Origin: Bacteriovoracaceae bacterium
Lineage (GTDB): Bacteria; Bdellovibrionota; Bacteriovoracia; Bacteriovoracales; Bacteriovoracaceae
Direction of reading: 5' to 3'
Assembly (NCBI GenBank): GCA_029865945.1
Contig: JARXAH010000044.1
Span: 1-50,424 of the forward strand
DNA length: 50,424 nucleotides
A program made the position numbers and the translations under genes. Below, in pieces: positions 1-8,144 of this stretch (within the stretch, counting starts at the first letter, position 1; each line of letters opens with the position of its first letter). A model generated the notes under the pieces. That model did no database searches. It had not been told where the DNA came from and saw only the letters and a program-made list of their open reading frames with translations.

Positions 1-2
1 AA

Positions 3-413
3 ACGCCAGTTGAGATTACGGACTATCAAAAGTTTTTGAACTCACTGAAAGTCATGTGGTTTGATCCGCAAAGTTCCAGTGAATTTAAATCCAAAATAAT
101 CAAAAAACTGGTGTCACGAATTGATGTGAAAGTTGATGGGGTAGAGGTAACGTTCCACGTTGAGAAAAGTTATTTTAATCGGGAAATGAAGACAATAGTC
201 TCTCGTCCCCAAATTCATGAGGGTGTCCAAGTAACTGAAAATTCAAAAATGTTAGAAGATTTTAGCAGAAATGCGTGTTCGAGTACTTGTCGTAATGGTG
301 CCTCGGAAGGGACTCGAACCCCCACGACCTTGCGATCGGCGGATTTTGAATCCGCTGCGTCTACCGTTCCGCCACCAAGGCACATAAATTTGATGGATAA
401 ATGTGAACTATAA
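3..413 (+). CDS. C-terminal end of a probable serine recombinase (partial, open at left edge)
   Basis: The frame is open from the first bases of the window, so the N terminus lies outside. Residues encoded around 90-185 (KKLVSRIDVKVDGVEV, then TFHVEKSYF) resemble the last beta-strand stretch that follows the zinc-ribbon and coiled-coil parts of large serine site-specific recombinases. The catalytic domain is not in view, so the assignment rests on this C-terminal similarity alone. The frame does not stop after that motif. It runs on antisense through the whole tRNA-Leu gene and stops at 413, giving about 40 residues that are just translated tRNA complement. This suggests the gene's natural end was replaced by the tRNA junction or simply lacks a nearby stop. 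Confidence 0.45.
   Translation, partial: TPVEITDYQKFLNSLKVMWFDPQSSSEFKSKIIKKLVSRIDVKVDGVEVTFHVEKSYFNREMKTIVSRPQIHEGVQVTENSKMLEDFSRNACSSTCRNGASEGTRTPTTLRSADFESAASTVPPPRHINLMDKCEL
296..381 (-). tRNA. tRNA-Leu (anticodon CAA)
   Basis: The minus strand folds as a tRNA. The acceptor stem GCCTTGG pairs with CCGAGGC (one G-T pair), followed by discriminator A and an encoded CCA at 298-296. The anticodon stem GCGGA/TCCGC closes the loop TTCAAAA, giving anticodon CAA (Leu, UUG codons). The TTCGAGT T-loop and an extended variable region fit a class II leucine tRNA of 86 nt including CCA. The recombinase fragment lies just beyond its 3' end, the usual side for integrated elements. Confidence 0.93.
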
Positions 414-447
414 AATCTTGAATCCCATTCTTAAGGATAAGGTGATT

Positions 448-1446
448 TCAGTCAAGAACTTCTTTTAACGCGCGAACCGAACCTTCTGAGTCGTATCGAA
501 AAATTGATTGTTCACACAATTTATCAAATGGCCCAGTATTAATGAGGCAAGAAAACTTTAAATAATCGATTAAGTAATCTGGCACACCCATTCGTAATAA
601 TTTCAAACCCTGATTAATAAGCCCTAACAATCCAATAGGAAAAGGCAGTGTATCCTTGCCATGCAAAATTTCTAACGCCTTCGTTAGAGGTAAATGCCCT
701 GCAGGCGCCACATTATAAATTCCTGACGGAAAAGGAGTCGTTATGGACTTAATGATGGCGAGCGCCATATCGGATTGATAAATAAATTGATACATAGGCG
801 CGTAATCAATTGGCCTCCAAGGATTTTTTGACATGAGCAACTTAGTCACTGCGTTCATAATATGTGGGCCAATGATATTACAAGGACGAAGAATAATCGT
901 ATTAACCGAATTTATATGTTGCCACATCCATGAACTTCCCATTTGATCCATCTCCACAACATCTCTCAAATCGGGATGATCCAAACTCGCTCGAAGAGGC
1001 GAATTTTCATCTAAGAATAGGGGATTATCATTTCTTGCCCCATAAACCAAATAACTGGACAATAAAAGCACTTGCTTCACTTCATGTTTCTTACACAAAT
1101 CCAGAACGATTTTTGTTCCCATCACATTGAGCTCTAATCTTTCTTGGAGAAGCTTTGCGCTCTGACTTCCTGCTTGGGAAATTCGGCCAAGATGTAAAAC
1201 CACATCAGGCCTAAAATCACGAAAGATCGATTCAAATTGTCCGAGGGTATAGCGTATACTTCTTAAGTCCACTTGCAGGCTTTTAAAAGGATTACTCACA
1301 GGACGAGAATCAATTCCCAAGATTTTCCAATGAGGATGAGTGCGAATTAATTTCTTAATTGTAATTTGGGCAAGGCCACCAGCAACGCCAATAACTAAAA
1401 CATTTTTTTTATCTAGGCCATTTTGATCAGCGTTATTATTTTTCAT
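448..1446 (-). CDS. NAD(P)-dependent epimerase/dehydratase-like SDR protein
   Basis: This 332-aa protein has a Rossmann fold of the extended short-chain dehydrogenase type. The nucleotide-binding loop GVAGGLAQ is at residues 20-27, the acidic strand end is LGIDSRPV, and LLLSSYLVYG and IILRPCNIIGP mark the sugar-epimerase-like subgroup. The catalytic YxxxK pair is not obvious: where it would be expected the sequence reads VEMDQMGSSWMW, so it may be non-catalytic or atypical. Its ATG overlaps the end of the upstream acyltransferase gene by 11 bp, so the two are probably translationally coupled. A similar SDR/acyltransferase neighbour pair is known in mycobacteria (the Rv0501/Rv0502 type), which hints at a lipid or glycolipid role (inference). 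Confidence 0.8.
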   Translation of the reverse strand: MKNNNADQNGLDKKNVLVIGVAGGLAQITIKKLIRTHPHWKILGIDSRPVSNPFKSLQVDLRSIRYTLGQFESIFRDFRPDVVLHLGRISQAGSQSAKLLQERLELNVMGTKIVLDLCKKHEVKQVLLLSSYLVYGARNDNPLFLDENSPLRASLDHPDLRDVVEMDQMGSSWMWQHINSVNTIILRPCNIIGPHIMNAVTKLLMSKNPWRPIDYAPMYQFIYQSDMALAIIKSITTPFPSGIYNVAPAGHLPLTKALEILHGKDTLPFPIGLLGLINQGLKLLRMGVPDYLIDYLKFSCLINTGPFDKLCEQSIFRYDSEGSVRALKEVLD

Positions 1447-2386
1447 TTTTATTCACTATGGAATTTTTTAATCGATTAAGAGTTTCGATCCAAAATTCTT
1501 TTGGGGGGATTTCATCAATTATTTTTTTTAATTTAATCGTTGGCCGTTGCTCTTTTCTTCCAGCATCAATCGCATTTTGCATCATTTTGTGTAAATTCAC
1601 GACGAAGGGCATGAGTTCTTCATCCGTTTGTGCGGCATGATGGCCATCAGGAAGTTCCATCGGGGGAAGAAAATAAATATCCACTGGTGATGGTAGCGGG
1701 ATCATCCCCATTGGCCCAAACCACGGAAAAAAAGGAGTTAACGGAAAAGAAGGAAATCCCAACATCTTTGCAATTTTGGGAGCTTGCCAAACCAGCGGAT
1801 ACATTTCTTCGGCCCCAATCACAACCACTGGTTGGATCGGCGTTTTATGATGAAGGGCCATACGCAAAAATCCTAAGGAGAATTTTTGCATGCGATAAAA
1901 ATCTGGAGTGGATTTAGAAATTCCGCGCACTCCCTCGGGAAAAGTTAAAACATTTTCACCACGCTTCATGCAAATTTCACAATTTTTTCGATCACCTAAG
2001 ATCACTCCATTTTCCATGGAAAATTTTCCCAAAAAGGGAAGTCCCATTAAAAATCTTTCTCCCATACCTCTTAAAATAATGGGCCTGGGAGTTGAATGTA
2101 AAAAAGTGGCCATGGCGAGTAGCAACCCATCAATAGGTAGTTGCCCTGTGTGATTGGAAACAAACATGCGATTAGAATTAATTTTTTGAATATTTTCGGC
2201 CCCAAAAACACGAACATTAAAATAGTGTTCATAGAGGGGCAACAAAAGCCTAAAGGTATTGGCAAACTTATCCACATCAAGCCCAAAGGGATCTGGGTTT
2301 TTTAAATAGTGACTCTTAGATTTCGAAAACTTCTCATTTAAGTTTAATTTGTCGGGAAGTAAGGCCAAGTTGTAAGTTTTGTCCAT
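1436..2386 (-). CDS. Lysophospholipid acyltransferase family (PlsC-like) protein
   Basis: A 316-aa membrane-associated acyltransferase that would move an acyl chain from acyl-CoA or acyl-ACP onto a glycerol- or lipid-type acceptor. The catalytic block is NHTGQLPIDG (His79, Asp86), a spaced variant (H-x6-D) of the usual HX4D box seen in the NHSG-LP-D branch of the family. The acceptor-binding block FPEGVRG is at 149-155. A long N-terminal segment precedes the domain. It is first in a two-gene unit with the SDR gene, overlapping it by 11 bp. The exact acceptor cannot be read from the sequence. Confidence 0.85.
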   Translation of the reverse strand: MDKTYNLALLPDKLNLNEKFSKSKSHYLKNPDPFGLDVDKFANTFRLLLPLYEHYFNVRVFGAENIQKINSNRMFVSNHTGQLPIDGLLLAMATFLHSTPRPIILRGMGERFLMGLPFLGKFSMENGVILGDRKNCEICMKRGENVLTFPEGVRGISKSTPDFYRMQKFSLGFLRMALHHKTPIQPVVVIGAEEMYPLVWQAPKIAKMLGFPSFPLTPFFPWFGPMGMIPLPSPVDIYFLPPMELPDGHHAAQTDEELMPFVVNLHKMMQNAIDAGRKEQRPTIKLKKIIDEIPPKEFWIETLNRLKNSIVNKNEK

Positions 2387-2415
2387 ATTCCAATTTCCTC
2401 ACTCTTTGTCATATA

Positions 2416-2442
2416 CTTGATGATGAAGCATCAAGCTGATGC
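2416..2442. repeat. Two overlapping, mutually exclusive hairpins in a divergent promoter gap
   Basis: CTTGATG-ATGAAG-CATCAAG (2416-2435) and GCATCA-AGC-TGATGC (2428-2442) are both perfect stems that share the middle CATCA arm, so only one can form at a time. They lie between the divergent starts at 2386 and 2478. They could be an operator or a leader-RNA structure. Confidence 0.4.
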
Positions 2443-2477
2443 AGGCCAATGTTTTAATCTTATCTCTTTAAGGAAAA

Positions 2478-2807
2478 ATGATGAATTCCTACGACAACCA
2501 TAAATACAAAAGTAAATTAGGCCAGTTCTTTACCTCCTGTAAATCAGAATTCCTTCGCGCTGCCAAACTTGGACAAACCATGTTGGGCGCTGGCTTTCTT
2601 AATGATCAAAGATCTACCATCCACAGAGATTTAGGCGAGTGGTTGATTGAGCAAATTGAAACTGGAAAACTAGACATCAATTCCGACTATGTTAAGGGCT
2701 GCGAAGAAGAATTAAAGAAAATTGACGGAAAGATTCAACTATTGGACCGAGAAATTAGTGAACTTAAATCGGCCTATCCGAATCGGGAAGATGGCGTTGC
2801 GTCATAA
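2478..2807 (+). CDS. Hypothetical protein, 109 aa
   Basis: A small, charged, mostly helical soluble protein with no signal peptide or membrane segment. AAGGAAAA just upstream is a reasonable ribosome binding site. The C-terminal third (residues 70-100, ELKKIDGKIQLLDREISELK) has a heptad-like pattern suggesting a coiled coil. I do not recognise a family. Its 3' end overlaps the convergent engB gene by 44 bp. Codon use looks like that of its neighbours, so it is probably a real gene. Confidence 0.7.
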   Translation: MMNSYDNHKYKSKLGQFFTSCKSEFLRAAKLGQTMLGAGFLNDQRSTIHRDLGEWLIEQIETGKLDINSDYVKGCEEELKKIDGKIQLLDREISELKSAYPNREDGVAS

Positions 2808-3468
2808 GTTTTCTTAAGCAAAAACTGGCCAAGTATTGAGCAATTACATTCTGTAGCCCGACTTCGTCTTGGGAACATTTAAAAACTGCCGACCACCTGG
2901 AATTTTTTGAAAGCTCTATAAATTGAGTATTAAATACGTGTCTTTCACTTTGATTTTTTAATCCATCAATTTTATTGGCCACCAAGATAAGTTCCATGGA
3001 GAGTTGTTTCATAAATGATAAGAAGGCCAAATCACTGGACTCTGATAAATGTCTTGCATCTTGAATCACAACGCCCAGACACCAATCTTCCACTAGTGGA
3101 AAAAAAGTTCCAAGGAGCGCATCCCATTTTCTTTTTTGATCGTGACTTACTTTTGCATGTCCGTGTCCCGGTAAATCATAAACATAAAATTTTTCTTGTG
3201 GACTGGTGCTGAGAGTGAATTCAAAAATATTTATTTCTTTGGTTTTTCCTGGCGTTTTTGAAGTCCTTGCCATTCCTTGTTTGAAAAGATGGTTGATGAG
3301 GGTTGATTTCCCTACATTGGATCTTCCAATCATCGCCAGACCGATAGGAATTTTTTTTTGATGTTCTTTGGGGTATTGCTCCCACCATTTTTGAAACTGT
3401 TCAGCTTCTGAAATTCCTGCGATAAATTTTACCTTCGTTCGTTCTATGGGAGAGTTAATTTGTGTCAT
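2764..3468 (-). CDS. engB: Ribosome-biogenesis GTPase EngB (YihA/YsxC)
   Basis: A TrmE-Era-EngA-EngB-type GTPase needed for late large-subunit ribosome assembly. All motifs are visible in its 234 residues: G1 GRSNVGKS at 48-55, a G2 region rich in Thr (ARTSKTPGKTKEIN), G3 DLPGHG at 98-103 (commonly DLPGYG in the family), and G4 NKID at 165-168. The protein is slightly longer than the typical 200 or so residues, with extra sequence at both ends. It is transcribed alone on the minus strand and is convergent with the small gene at 2478-2807. Confidence 0.96.
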   Translation of the reverse strand: MTQINSPIERTKVKFIAGISEAEQFQKWWEQYPKEHQKKIPIGLAMIGRSNVGKSTLINHLFKQGMARTSKTPGKTKEINIFEFTLSTSPQEKFYVYDLPGHGHAKVSHDQKRKWDALLGTFFPLVEDWCLGVVIQDARHLSESSDLAFLSFMKQLSMELILVANKIDGLKNQSERHVFNTQFIELSKNSRWSAVFKCSQDEVGLQNVIAQYLASFCLRKLMTQRHLPDSDRPI

Positions 3469-3566
3469 GAATGGCCTACTGTCTTTCTTGTTAAAATTTA
3501 AAATTACTTAATTTTACCTAACTCGCTAGTATCACTCCTGTCAATTTATATCAAATGGAGTCAGCA

Positions 3567-4823
3567 GTGAAATTAAATGAAGTAAGTATGCAATTAACAC
3601 CGATGATGGGACATAAAAAATATATACCCGGCCATTATTTAGATTATGTTTTTTATTCTCATGGTGCGGACGTTGATCCAGCCCTTGGGCATTTATGGGA
3701 ATTGCCCTCCATGCCCAGAGATCCTTTTGCCCTTCACCTTAAATTTGATCAAGTGAGCGGATCCACCTTCGCAATGTCGCTCATTAAAAAGAAAAGTTTT
3801 ATTCTCAATGGGAGCAAAGTATTTTCAGCGGAATTAAAGTTGGGTGATCAAATCATCTTGGGCCACAATGTCATTAAATTTTTAGAATATAAACAACAGG
3901 ATCCTTTATCATCTCAAAGTGATTCTAACGAAGAAGCATTGGCCGAATCCTTTTGGTCATCACCACTTCATTTGCTCATTGAAGGGGAAACAGGTGTAGG
4001 AAAAACGAGGCTTGCTAAAAAAATTTATGAGCACCATCAAAATGTAAAAAAGTGGTGCCACATAAATCTATCATCCTTTTCCCCATCATTAATGGAATCA
4101 GAATTATTTGGTCACGTAAAAGGATCCTTTACGGGAGCATTAAATGACAAAAAAGGGGCGCTCGAAGATTCCCACCAAGGCCTACTCTTTTTAGATGAAA
4201 TTGATTCTCTGCCTTCTGAAATTCAAGTGAAATTACTTTTGTTTCTTGATGATCAAACATTCCGCCCAGTGGGATCAAATATGTCCAAGAAAATTAAAAC
4301 GAAAATCATATTCGCCTCAGGGCGTCCACTGCTCTCGCTTGTGGAAGCAGGAATTATAAGAAAAGATTTTTATTTTAGATTGGCCAGTGGTTTGAAAGTT
4401 CAACTGAAGTCTCTTAAAGAAGATAAAGATTTAATTGCCAAGTATGTCATGGACTTTTGCCAAGAGAATTCCTATACGATTTCAGCAGAGCTATTAACTT
4501 ATTATAAGAATTTTTCTTGGCCTGGAAATTTTAGGCAGCTTAAAGACCATCTCATTAAGAAATCCATTTCTGCCAAGAAAATGAAGATGAGATTAGAATT
4601 TGATTTGCACGATGAAGGCCTGCTTCTATCTGGTTCAAAATTATCTCCCATCAATTCACTCGTCGATGGTAAAAATCATTTGCTTACGCTTGATGAAATT
4701 AAAAATTTATATACTCAAAAAATATTTCACTTCAGCAATGGAGATTGGCAGCAGACTGCTGATGTGTTGGGAATTAGCAAGAAAACAGTAAAGACGATTA
4801 TTTTAGGTGAAACGGGATCGTAA
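3567..4823 (+). CDS. Sigma-54-dependent activator with a degenerate FHA-like N-terminal domain
   Basis: Bacterial enhancer-binding protein of about 418 aa. Residues about 55-112 (FALHLKFD, SFILNGSKV, LKLGDQIILG) resemble an FHA beta-sandwich, but the usual R/S/H phosphothreonine-binding residues are not evident. The AAA+ core is intact: Walker A GETGVGKT, the sigma-54 contact loop GSFTGA, and Walker B LLFLDE. A Fis-type helix-turn-helix closes the protein (NGDWQQTADVLGISKKTVKT). GTG at 3567 is chosen because GGAG sits 6 nt before it; ATG at 3555 has no clear ribosome binding site but is in frame. Unlike the two related proteins later in the window, this one should be able to activate sigma-54 polymerase. 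Confidence 0.88.
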   Translation: MKLNEVSMQLTPMMGHKKYIPGHYLDYVFYSHGADVDPALGHLWELPSMPRDPFALHLKFDQVSGSTFAMSLIKKKSFILNGSKVFSAELKLGDQIILGHNVIKFLEYKQQDPLSSQSDSNEEALAESFWSSPLHLLIEGETGVGKTRLAKKIYEHHQNVKKWCHINLSSFSPSLMESELFGHVKGSFTGALNDKKGALEDSHQGLLFLDEIDSLPSEIQVKLLLFLDDQTFRPVGSNMSKKIKTKIIFASGRPLLSLVEAGIIRKDFYFRLASGLKVQLKSLKEDKDLIAKYVMDFCQENSYTISAELLTYYKNFSWPGNFRQLKDHLIKKSISAKKMKMRLEFDLHDEGLLLSGSKLSPINSLVDGKNHLLTLDEIKNLYTQKIFHFSNGDWQQTADVLGISKKTVKTIILGETGS

Positions 4824-4836
4824 GGGATTTCTTTTT

Positions 4837-5676
4837 TCAGTTAACCAATAAGTATTCGATGTGAACGGCCTTTACTTCTCCTGCAATTTCTCTGGTCTTA
4901 AGGACTTGGTCTATTTCGTATTTTATTTTTTCTCTTTGAATATTTTTACCTTCATCAGTGAGAGAGAATTGAGGATCCATCGGCTCCAGTGTCAGTTGAA
5001 GATGGTCTTGAAAGATAATTCGGTTATTTAAAAAGTACATTTGGGCCGTACGATTATTAAATTCCACGGTCAAATCAAGATTAAGGTGCTTCATCCTCCT
5101 AGGGCCATTCATAAATAGGGGGAACTTTACTTCATTCATTCTAATTTTTTTTTCGCGAAAGTTATAATAATCAGGCAGGGCAACTTTGGGGTTTTCTGCT
5201 TCTTTTTCTTGCATGAAGGGAAGGGAGACAACAAATTTTTTAGATGAACTTACTAAATGAAAGGCATTTAAGATCGCAAATAACACTAGGAGAGAGAGGA
5301 AGAAAAATTTCTTTGGCCCAAGATTTTCGATCCAATGAATAAATCTTTTGCACCTTGCGGTGATTTCGACATAGATAAAATCGAAAGTTTTTTTTAATCC
5401 TTGAGTTTTAAGGATAAACAAACTTTGAAAAACTAACCTGTAATAGTAGCTCAGGGTTTTATTAGTTTGAGAGGCAAGCGCCTTCAAACTTTGGATGATG
5501 TGTTTCACAAAATTTGAAAGAGAAGTCGCAAGTTTATTAATTGTTTGAGTTGTTTTTTTTACAGGTAGGAGAAGTCTTTCTTTGGAAATAATTTTTAAAG
5601 GTGAAGCAAATAATTTTCCTAGAAATCCATTAATAATTTTTTCGACTCGCTCAATTATTTGCAATAGCTTTTCCAT
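4837..5676 (-). CDS. FliL-like single-pass membrane protein with a long cytoplasmic N-terminal extension
   Basis: About 279 aa from the ATG at 5676, which has AAGG 5 nt upstream. In-frame starts at 5694 (ATG) and 5712 (GTG) are possible but have poorer sites. The first 120 residues are basic and helical, followed by one membrane span (FFFLSLLVLFAILNAFHLV). The C-terminal 100 residues match the pattern of the periplasmic FliL domain: a FPLFMNG strand, LNLDLTVEFNN, a central RIIFQDHLQ segment, then DEGKNIQREKIKYEID and a final hydrophobic strand. FliL sits beside the stator at the flagellar base. This copy is not in the flagellar operon and has an unusually long N terminus, so it may be a paralogue with a separate role. 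Confidence 0.6.
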   Translation of the reverse strand: MEKLLQIIERVEKIINGFLGKLFASPLKIISKERLLLPVKKTTQTINKLATSLSNFVKHIIQSLKALASQTNKTLSYYYRLVFQSLFILKTQGLKKTFDFIYVEITARCKRFIHWIENLGPKKFFFLSLLVLFAILNAFHLVSSSKKFVVSLPFMQEKEAENPKVALPDYYNFREKKIRMNEVKFPLFMNGPRRMKHLNLDLTVEFNNRTAQMYFLNNRIIFQDHLQLTLEPMDPQFSLTDEGKNIQREKIKYEIDQVLKTREIAGEVKAVHIEYLLVN

Positions 5677-5786
5677 ACTCACCTTATCGACCATTGTGGA
5701 AAAAATCTCCACTCTAAGGCCCGATCTTTTTTACTTTTACCCTTTGGACGGCCAAGCCGAAAAGGGTGGTGAGAGGAATTTCAATT

Positions 5787-6446
5787 ATGAGCAAAATGCT
5801 TAGGTTTTCGACATTATTTTTTGGATGCTTAAGTCATTTGATGATTCATTCTTGTGCCCTCAATTCTGAGCGAAGTTTTCAAGAAATCATGGTTGAACAA
5901 GAAGAATACTACGTTGCTGGACGAGATTTTCGCTTTATGTCTGGCGACACCGGCAAACGTCACTACACTCAAGAAGAAATCATGGAGCGCACTCCCGCCG
6001 CAGAGCGATTAGCTCCAGAATTAAGAGAGCAAATTCAACTTCGTCGTGAAGTTACGGAATTGGAACAAGTTCAGCCCCAGATATTCGTGGAACAATATGA
6101 CCGCTACAAAGAGTATTTCGCTACTGAGTCAGAAAAAGTTTATTATTTGCGATTAACATCCATGGAAGAAAGAGAACGATTTCTCATCGACAAAGGAATT
6201 AAACGAGCACCCGCCAATGTGGCCAACAATAATAGTGGGAGCTCAAATTTTTCTGATCGTGATAGTTGGGAATACAAATCTAAGTCAGCGGTTTGGAATG
6301 AATTTGGTGCCCCTCAAAAAGTTGAATCCTCCTCAGAAAGCGAAGAAAGATGGACCTACGAATTACCGAAGGGTACAGGAGCTCGTTCCTTTTATTTTTC
6401 TGGAGAGAAAGTAAAAGAAGTTCAACAAGATCGTAGGTATCCCTAA
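5787..6446 (+). CDS. Putative outer-membrane lipoprotein, unknown function
   Basis: 219 aa from ATG 5787, which has GAGAGGA about 9 nt upstream; a GTG at 5766 is in frame but less likely. The N terminus is a lipoprotein-type signal: a short basic start, a hydrophobic stretch, and a possible lipobox ending in Cys (LMIHSC). The mature part is hydrophilic and Glu/Arg-rich, with a long probably helical centre, an Asn/Ser-rich linker around residue 160, and a C-terminal segment with Trp/Tyr (WNEFGAPQKVES, RWTYELP). This last part looks like the short beta-type module seen in small outer-membrane-assembly lipoproteins (tentative). No known family was recognised. Divergent from the FliL-like gene. 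Confidence 0.65.
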   Translation: MSKMLRFSTLFFGCLSHLMIHSCALNSERSFQEIMVEQEEYYVAGRDFRFMSGDTGKRHYTQEEIMERTPAAERLAPELREQIQLRREVTELEQVQPQIFVEQYDRYKEYFATESEKVYYLRLTSMEERERFLIDKGIKRAPANVANNNSGSSNFSDRDSWEYKSKSAVWNEFGAPQKVESSSESEERWTYELPKGTGARSFYFSGEKVKEVQQDRRYP

Positions 6447-6583
6447 GCTTGCCCTAAAATTCTTCCGGGGGCTTCCCTAAAATCATAAAGCTAGATAGAA
6501 TCAGCACCACTAGTGAATAAACAAAATATCAATAACCGTCAAAATTAGTCTGAATTAAAGTATAGAAACGGGGTATCACGGAT

Positions 6584-7546
6584 ATGGATTATATTCTTGA
6601 ATTTGAAAAACCAGTATATGCCCTCGAAAATCAGATCAAAGAATTAGAGTCCAACCAAGGATCGAATCTAGATTTGTCGGGAGAGATCAAGGCCCTGCGA
6701 GATAAGGTCGACCATTTGATTGTGGAGATTTATAAAAATCTTTCACCTTGGGATAGAGTGCAATTGGCGAGACATCCTCTCCGTCCGCACAGTATTGATT
6801 ACATAAAAGAATTGATCACTGACTTTCATGAACTCCACGGAGATCGTCAATTTTCGGACGACGCTTCTATCTTGGGAGGTTTGGGATGGCTCGATGACCA
6901 AAAAGTCGCAGTCATTTCAATTGAAAAAGGGCGCAAGACTCAAGATAAAGTATTACGAAATTTTGGAATGCCTCACCCTGAAGGATACCGAAAGGCCAAG
7001 CGCTTAATGGATTTGGCCGAGCGATTTCACATTCCGCTGATCACCTTTGTCGATACTCCTGGGGCCTATCCAGGAATAGCGGCCGAAGAACGCGGCCAAG
7101 CGCAGGCGATTGCCGATAATTTGGAATTCATGTTTAGTTTGAAAATACCGATTATGAGTTTCATCATAGGTGAAGGTGGATCCGGAGGAGCATTGGGAAT
7201 TGCAATTGCCAATCAGGTAATCATGCTTGAGCATTCGATTTATTCCGTCATTTCTCCAGAGTCGTGCGCCTCCATTTTATGGTCAGATCCTAAAAAAGCA
7301 GAGCAAGCGGCCAATTCTTTAAAGTTAACTTCATTAGAAGCTAAGAGATTGGGCGTCGTGGATCAAATTTTGTCCGAACCGCCAGGCGGGGCCCACCGAA
7401 ATCCCAAAGAAATATTTGAATCCGTTAAAAAATTAATTTCTCAAAATTTATTGCCTGAGCTTAATTCCCTTTCGGGTGAACAAAGAAAAGAGCAACGATT
7501 TGAAAAATTTAGAAAAATGGGAAATTCCTTTTTGAGGAATTCCTAG
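6584..7546 (+). CDS. accA: Acetyl-CoA carboxylase carboxyltransferase subunit alpha
   Basis: 320 aa, the usual family length. It carries out the transfer of the carboxyl group from carboxybiotin to acetyl-CoA with AccD, the first committed step of fatty-acid synthesis. Recognisable blocks are LARHPLRPHSIDYI, FHELHGDRQFSDD, FVDTPGAYPG and GEGGSGGALGIA (the oxyanion/CoA-binding turn), then ISPESCASILW. First gene of a tight run: gmk starts 2 nt after its stop and rel 11 nt after gmk, so fatty-acid initiation, GMP kinase and (p)ppGpp metabolism are probably co-transcribed. Confidence 0.97.
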   Translation: MDYILEFEKPVYALENQIKELESNQGSNLDLSGEIKALRDKVDHLIVEIYKNLSPWDRVQLARHPLRPHSIDYIKELITDFHELHGDRQFSDDASILGGLGWLDDQKVAVISIEKGRKTQDKVLRNFGMPHPEGYRKAKRLMDLAERFHIPLITFVDTPGAYPGIAAEERGQAQAIADNLEFMFSLKIPIMSFIIGEGGSGGALGIAIANQVIMLEHSIYSVISPESCASILWSDPKKAEQAANSLKLTSLEAKRLGVVDQILSEPPGGAHRNPKEIFESVKKLISQNLLPELNSLSGEQRKEQRFEKFRKMGNSFLRNS

Positions 7547-7548
7547 TT

Positions 7549-8133
7549 ATGTCAAAAAATTCCGACGATAAAAGAGGAAAAATGATCATCATCGTGGCCC
7601 CGTCTGGTACAGGGAAGTCCACGCTCATCAAAAAACTATTGCAAGATTTTCCTATGCTTAAGTGGTCTGTCAGCCATACGACGCGCAAGCAACGCTCAGG
7701 GGAAGTAGACGGAAAAGATTATTTCTTTACAAATGAAAATTTTTTTAAAGAAGAAATAGAAAAAAATTATTTTATTGAGTGGGCCTTAGTGCACGGAAAT
7801 TACTATGGTACGAGCAAGCTTTTTGTAGACGAAGGATTGAAGCAAGGAAAATTTTTGTTATTTGATGTGGATGTTCAAGGGGCCGATCGATTGCTTAAAG
7901 ATTACCGAAGTGATGCAACGGCGATTTTTATCACACCACCTTCCTTGGAAGATTTATCCATTCGCTTACGAAAGCGGGGAACGGATTCTACGGAAGTGAT
8001 TCAAAAAAGATTGAGTAATGCGCAAAATGAATTGAAGCGAAAAAATGATTATGATCGCTTGGTACTCAATGAAGATGTTGAAAAGGCCTATGAAGAGCTT
8101 AAGCAAATTTTTAAAGAAATTATAACGACGTGA
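7549..8133 (+). CDS. gmk: Guanylate kinase
   Basis: 194 aa. Phosphorylates GMP to GDP with ATP. The P-loop APSGTGKST is at residues 17-25, and the GMP-binding block is VSHTTRKQRSGEVDGKDYFF. The lid region RLRKRGTDSTEVIQKRL and the strand FDVDVQGA are also present. It lies between accA and rel with almost no spacing. The product lies upstream of the guanine nucleotides that the next gene, rel, uses, so the pairing is functionally sensible and common in proteobacteria. Confidence 0.97.
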   Translation: MSKNSDDKRGKMIIIVAPSGTGKSTLIKKLLQDFPMLKWSVSHTTRKQRSGEVDGKDYFFTNENFFKEEIEKNYFIEWALVHGNYYGTSKLFVDEGLKQGKFLLFDVDVQGADRLLKDYRSDATAIFITPPSLEDLSIRLRKRGTDSTEVIQKRLSNAQNELKRKNDYDRLVLNEDVEKAYEELKQIFKEIITT

Positions 8134-8144
8134 TGAATTAACTT

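Noticed and set aside
4600-4791. 63-aa frame inside the sigma-54 activator
   Set aside because: It lies in another frame within a clear AAA+/HTH gene and has no ribosome site or protein-like composition of its own.
6447-6583. Extra small gene upstream of accA
   Set aside because: No frame with a ribosome site and start; a TATAGA-like -10 near 6560 is the only candidate and has a poor -35.
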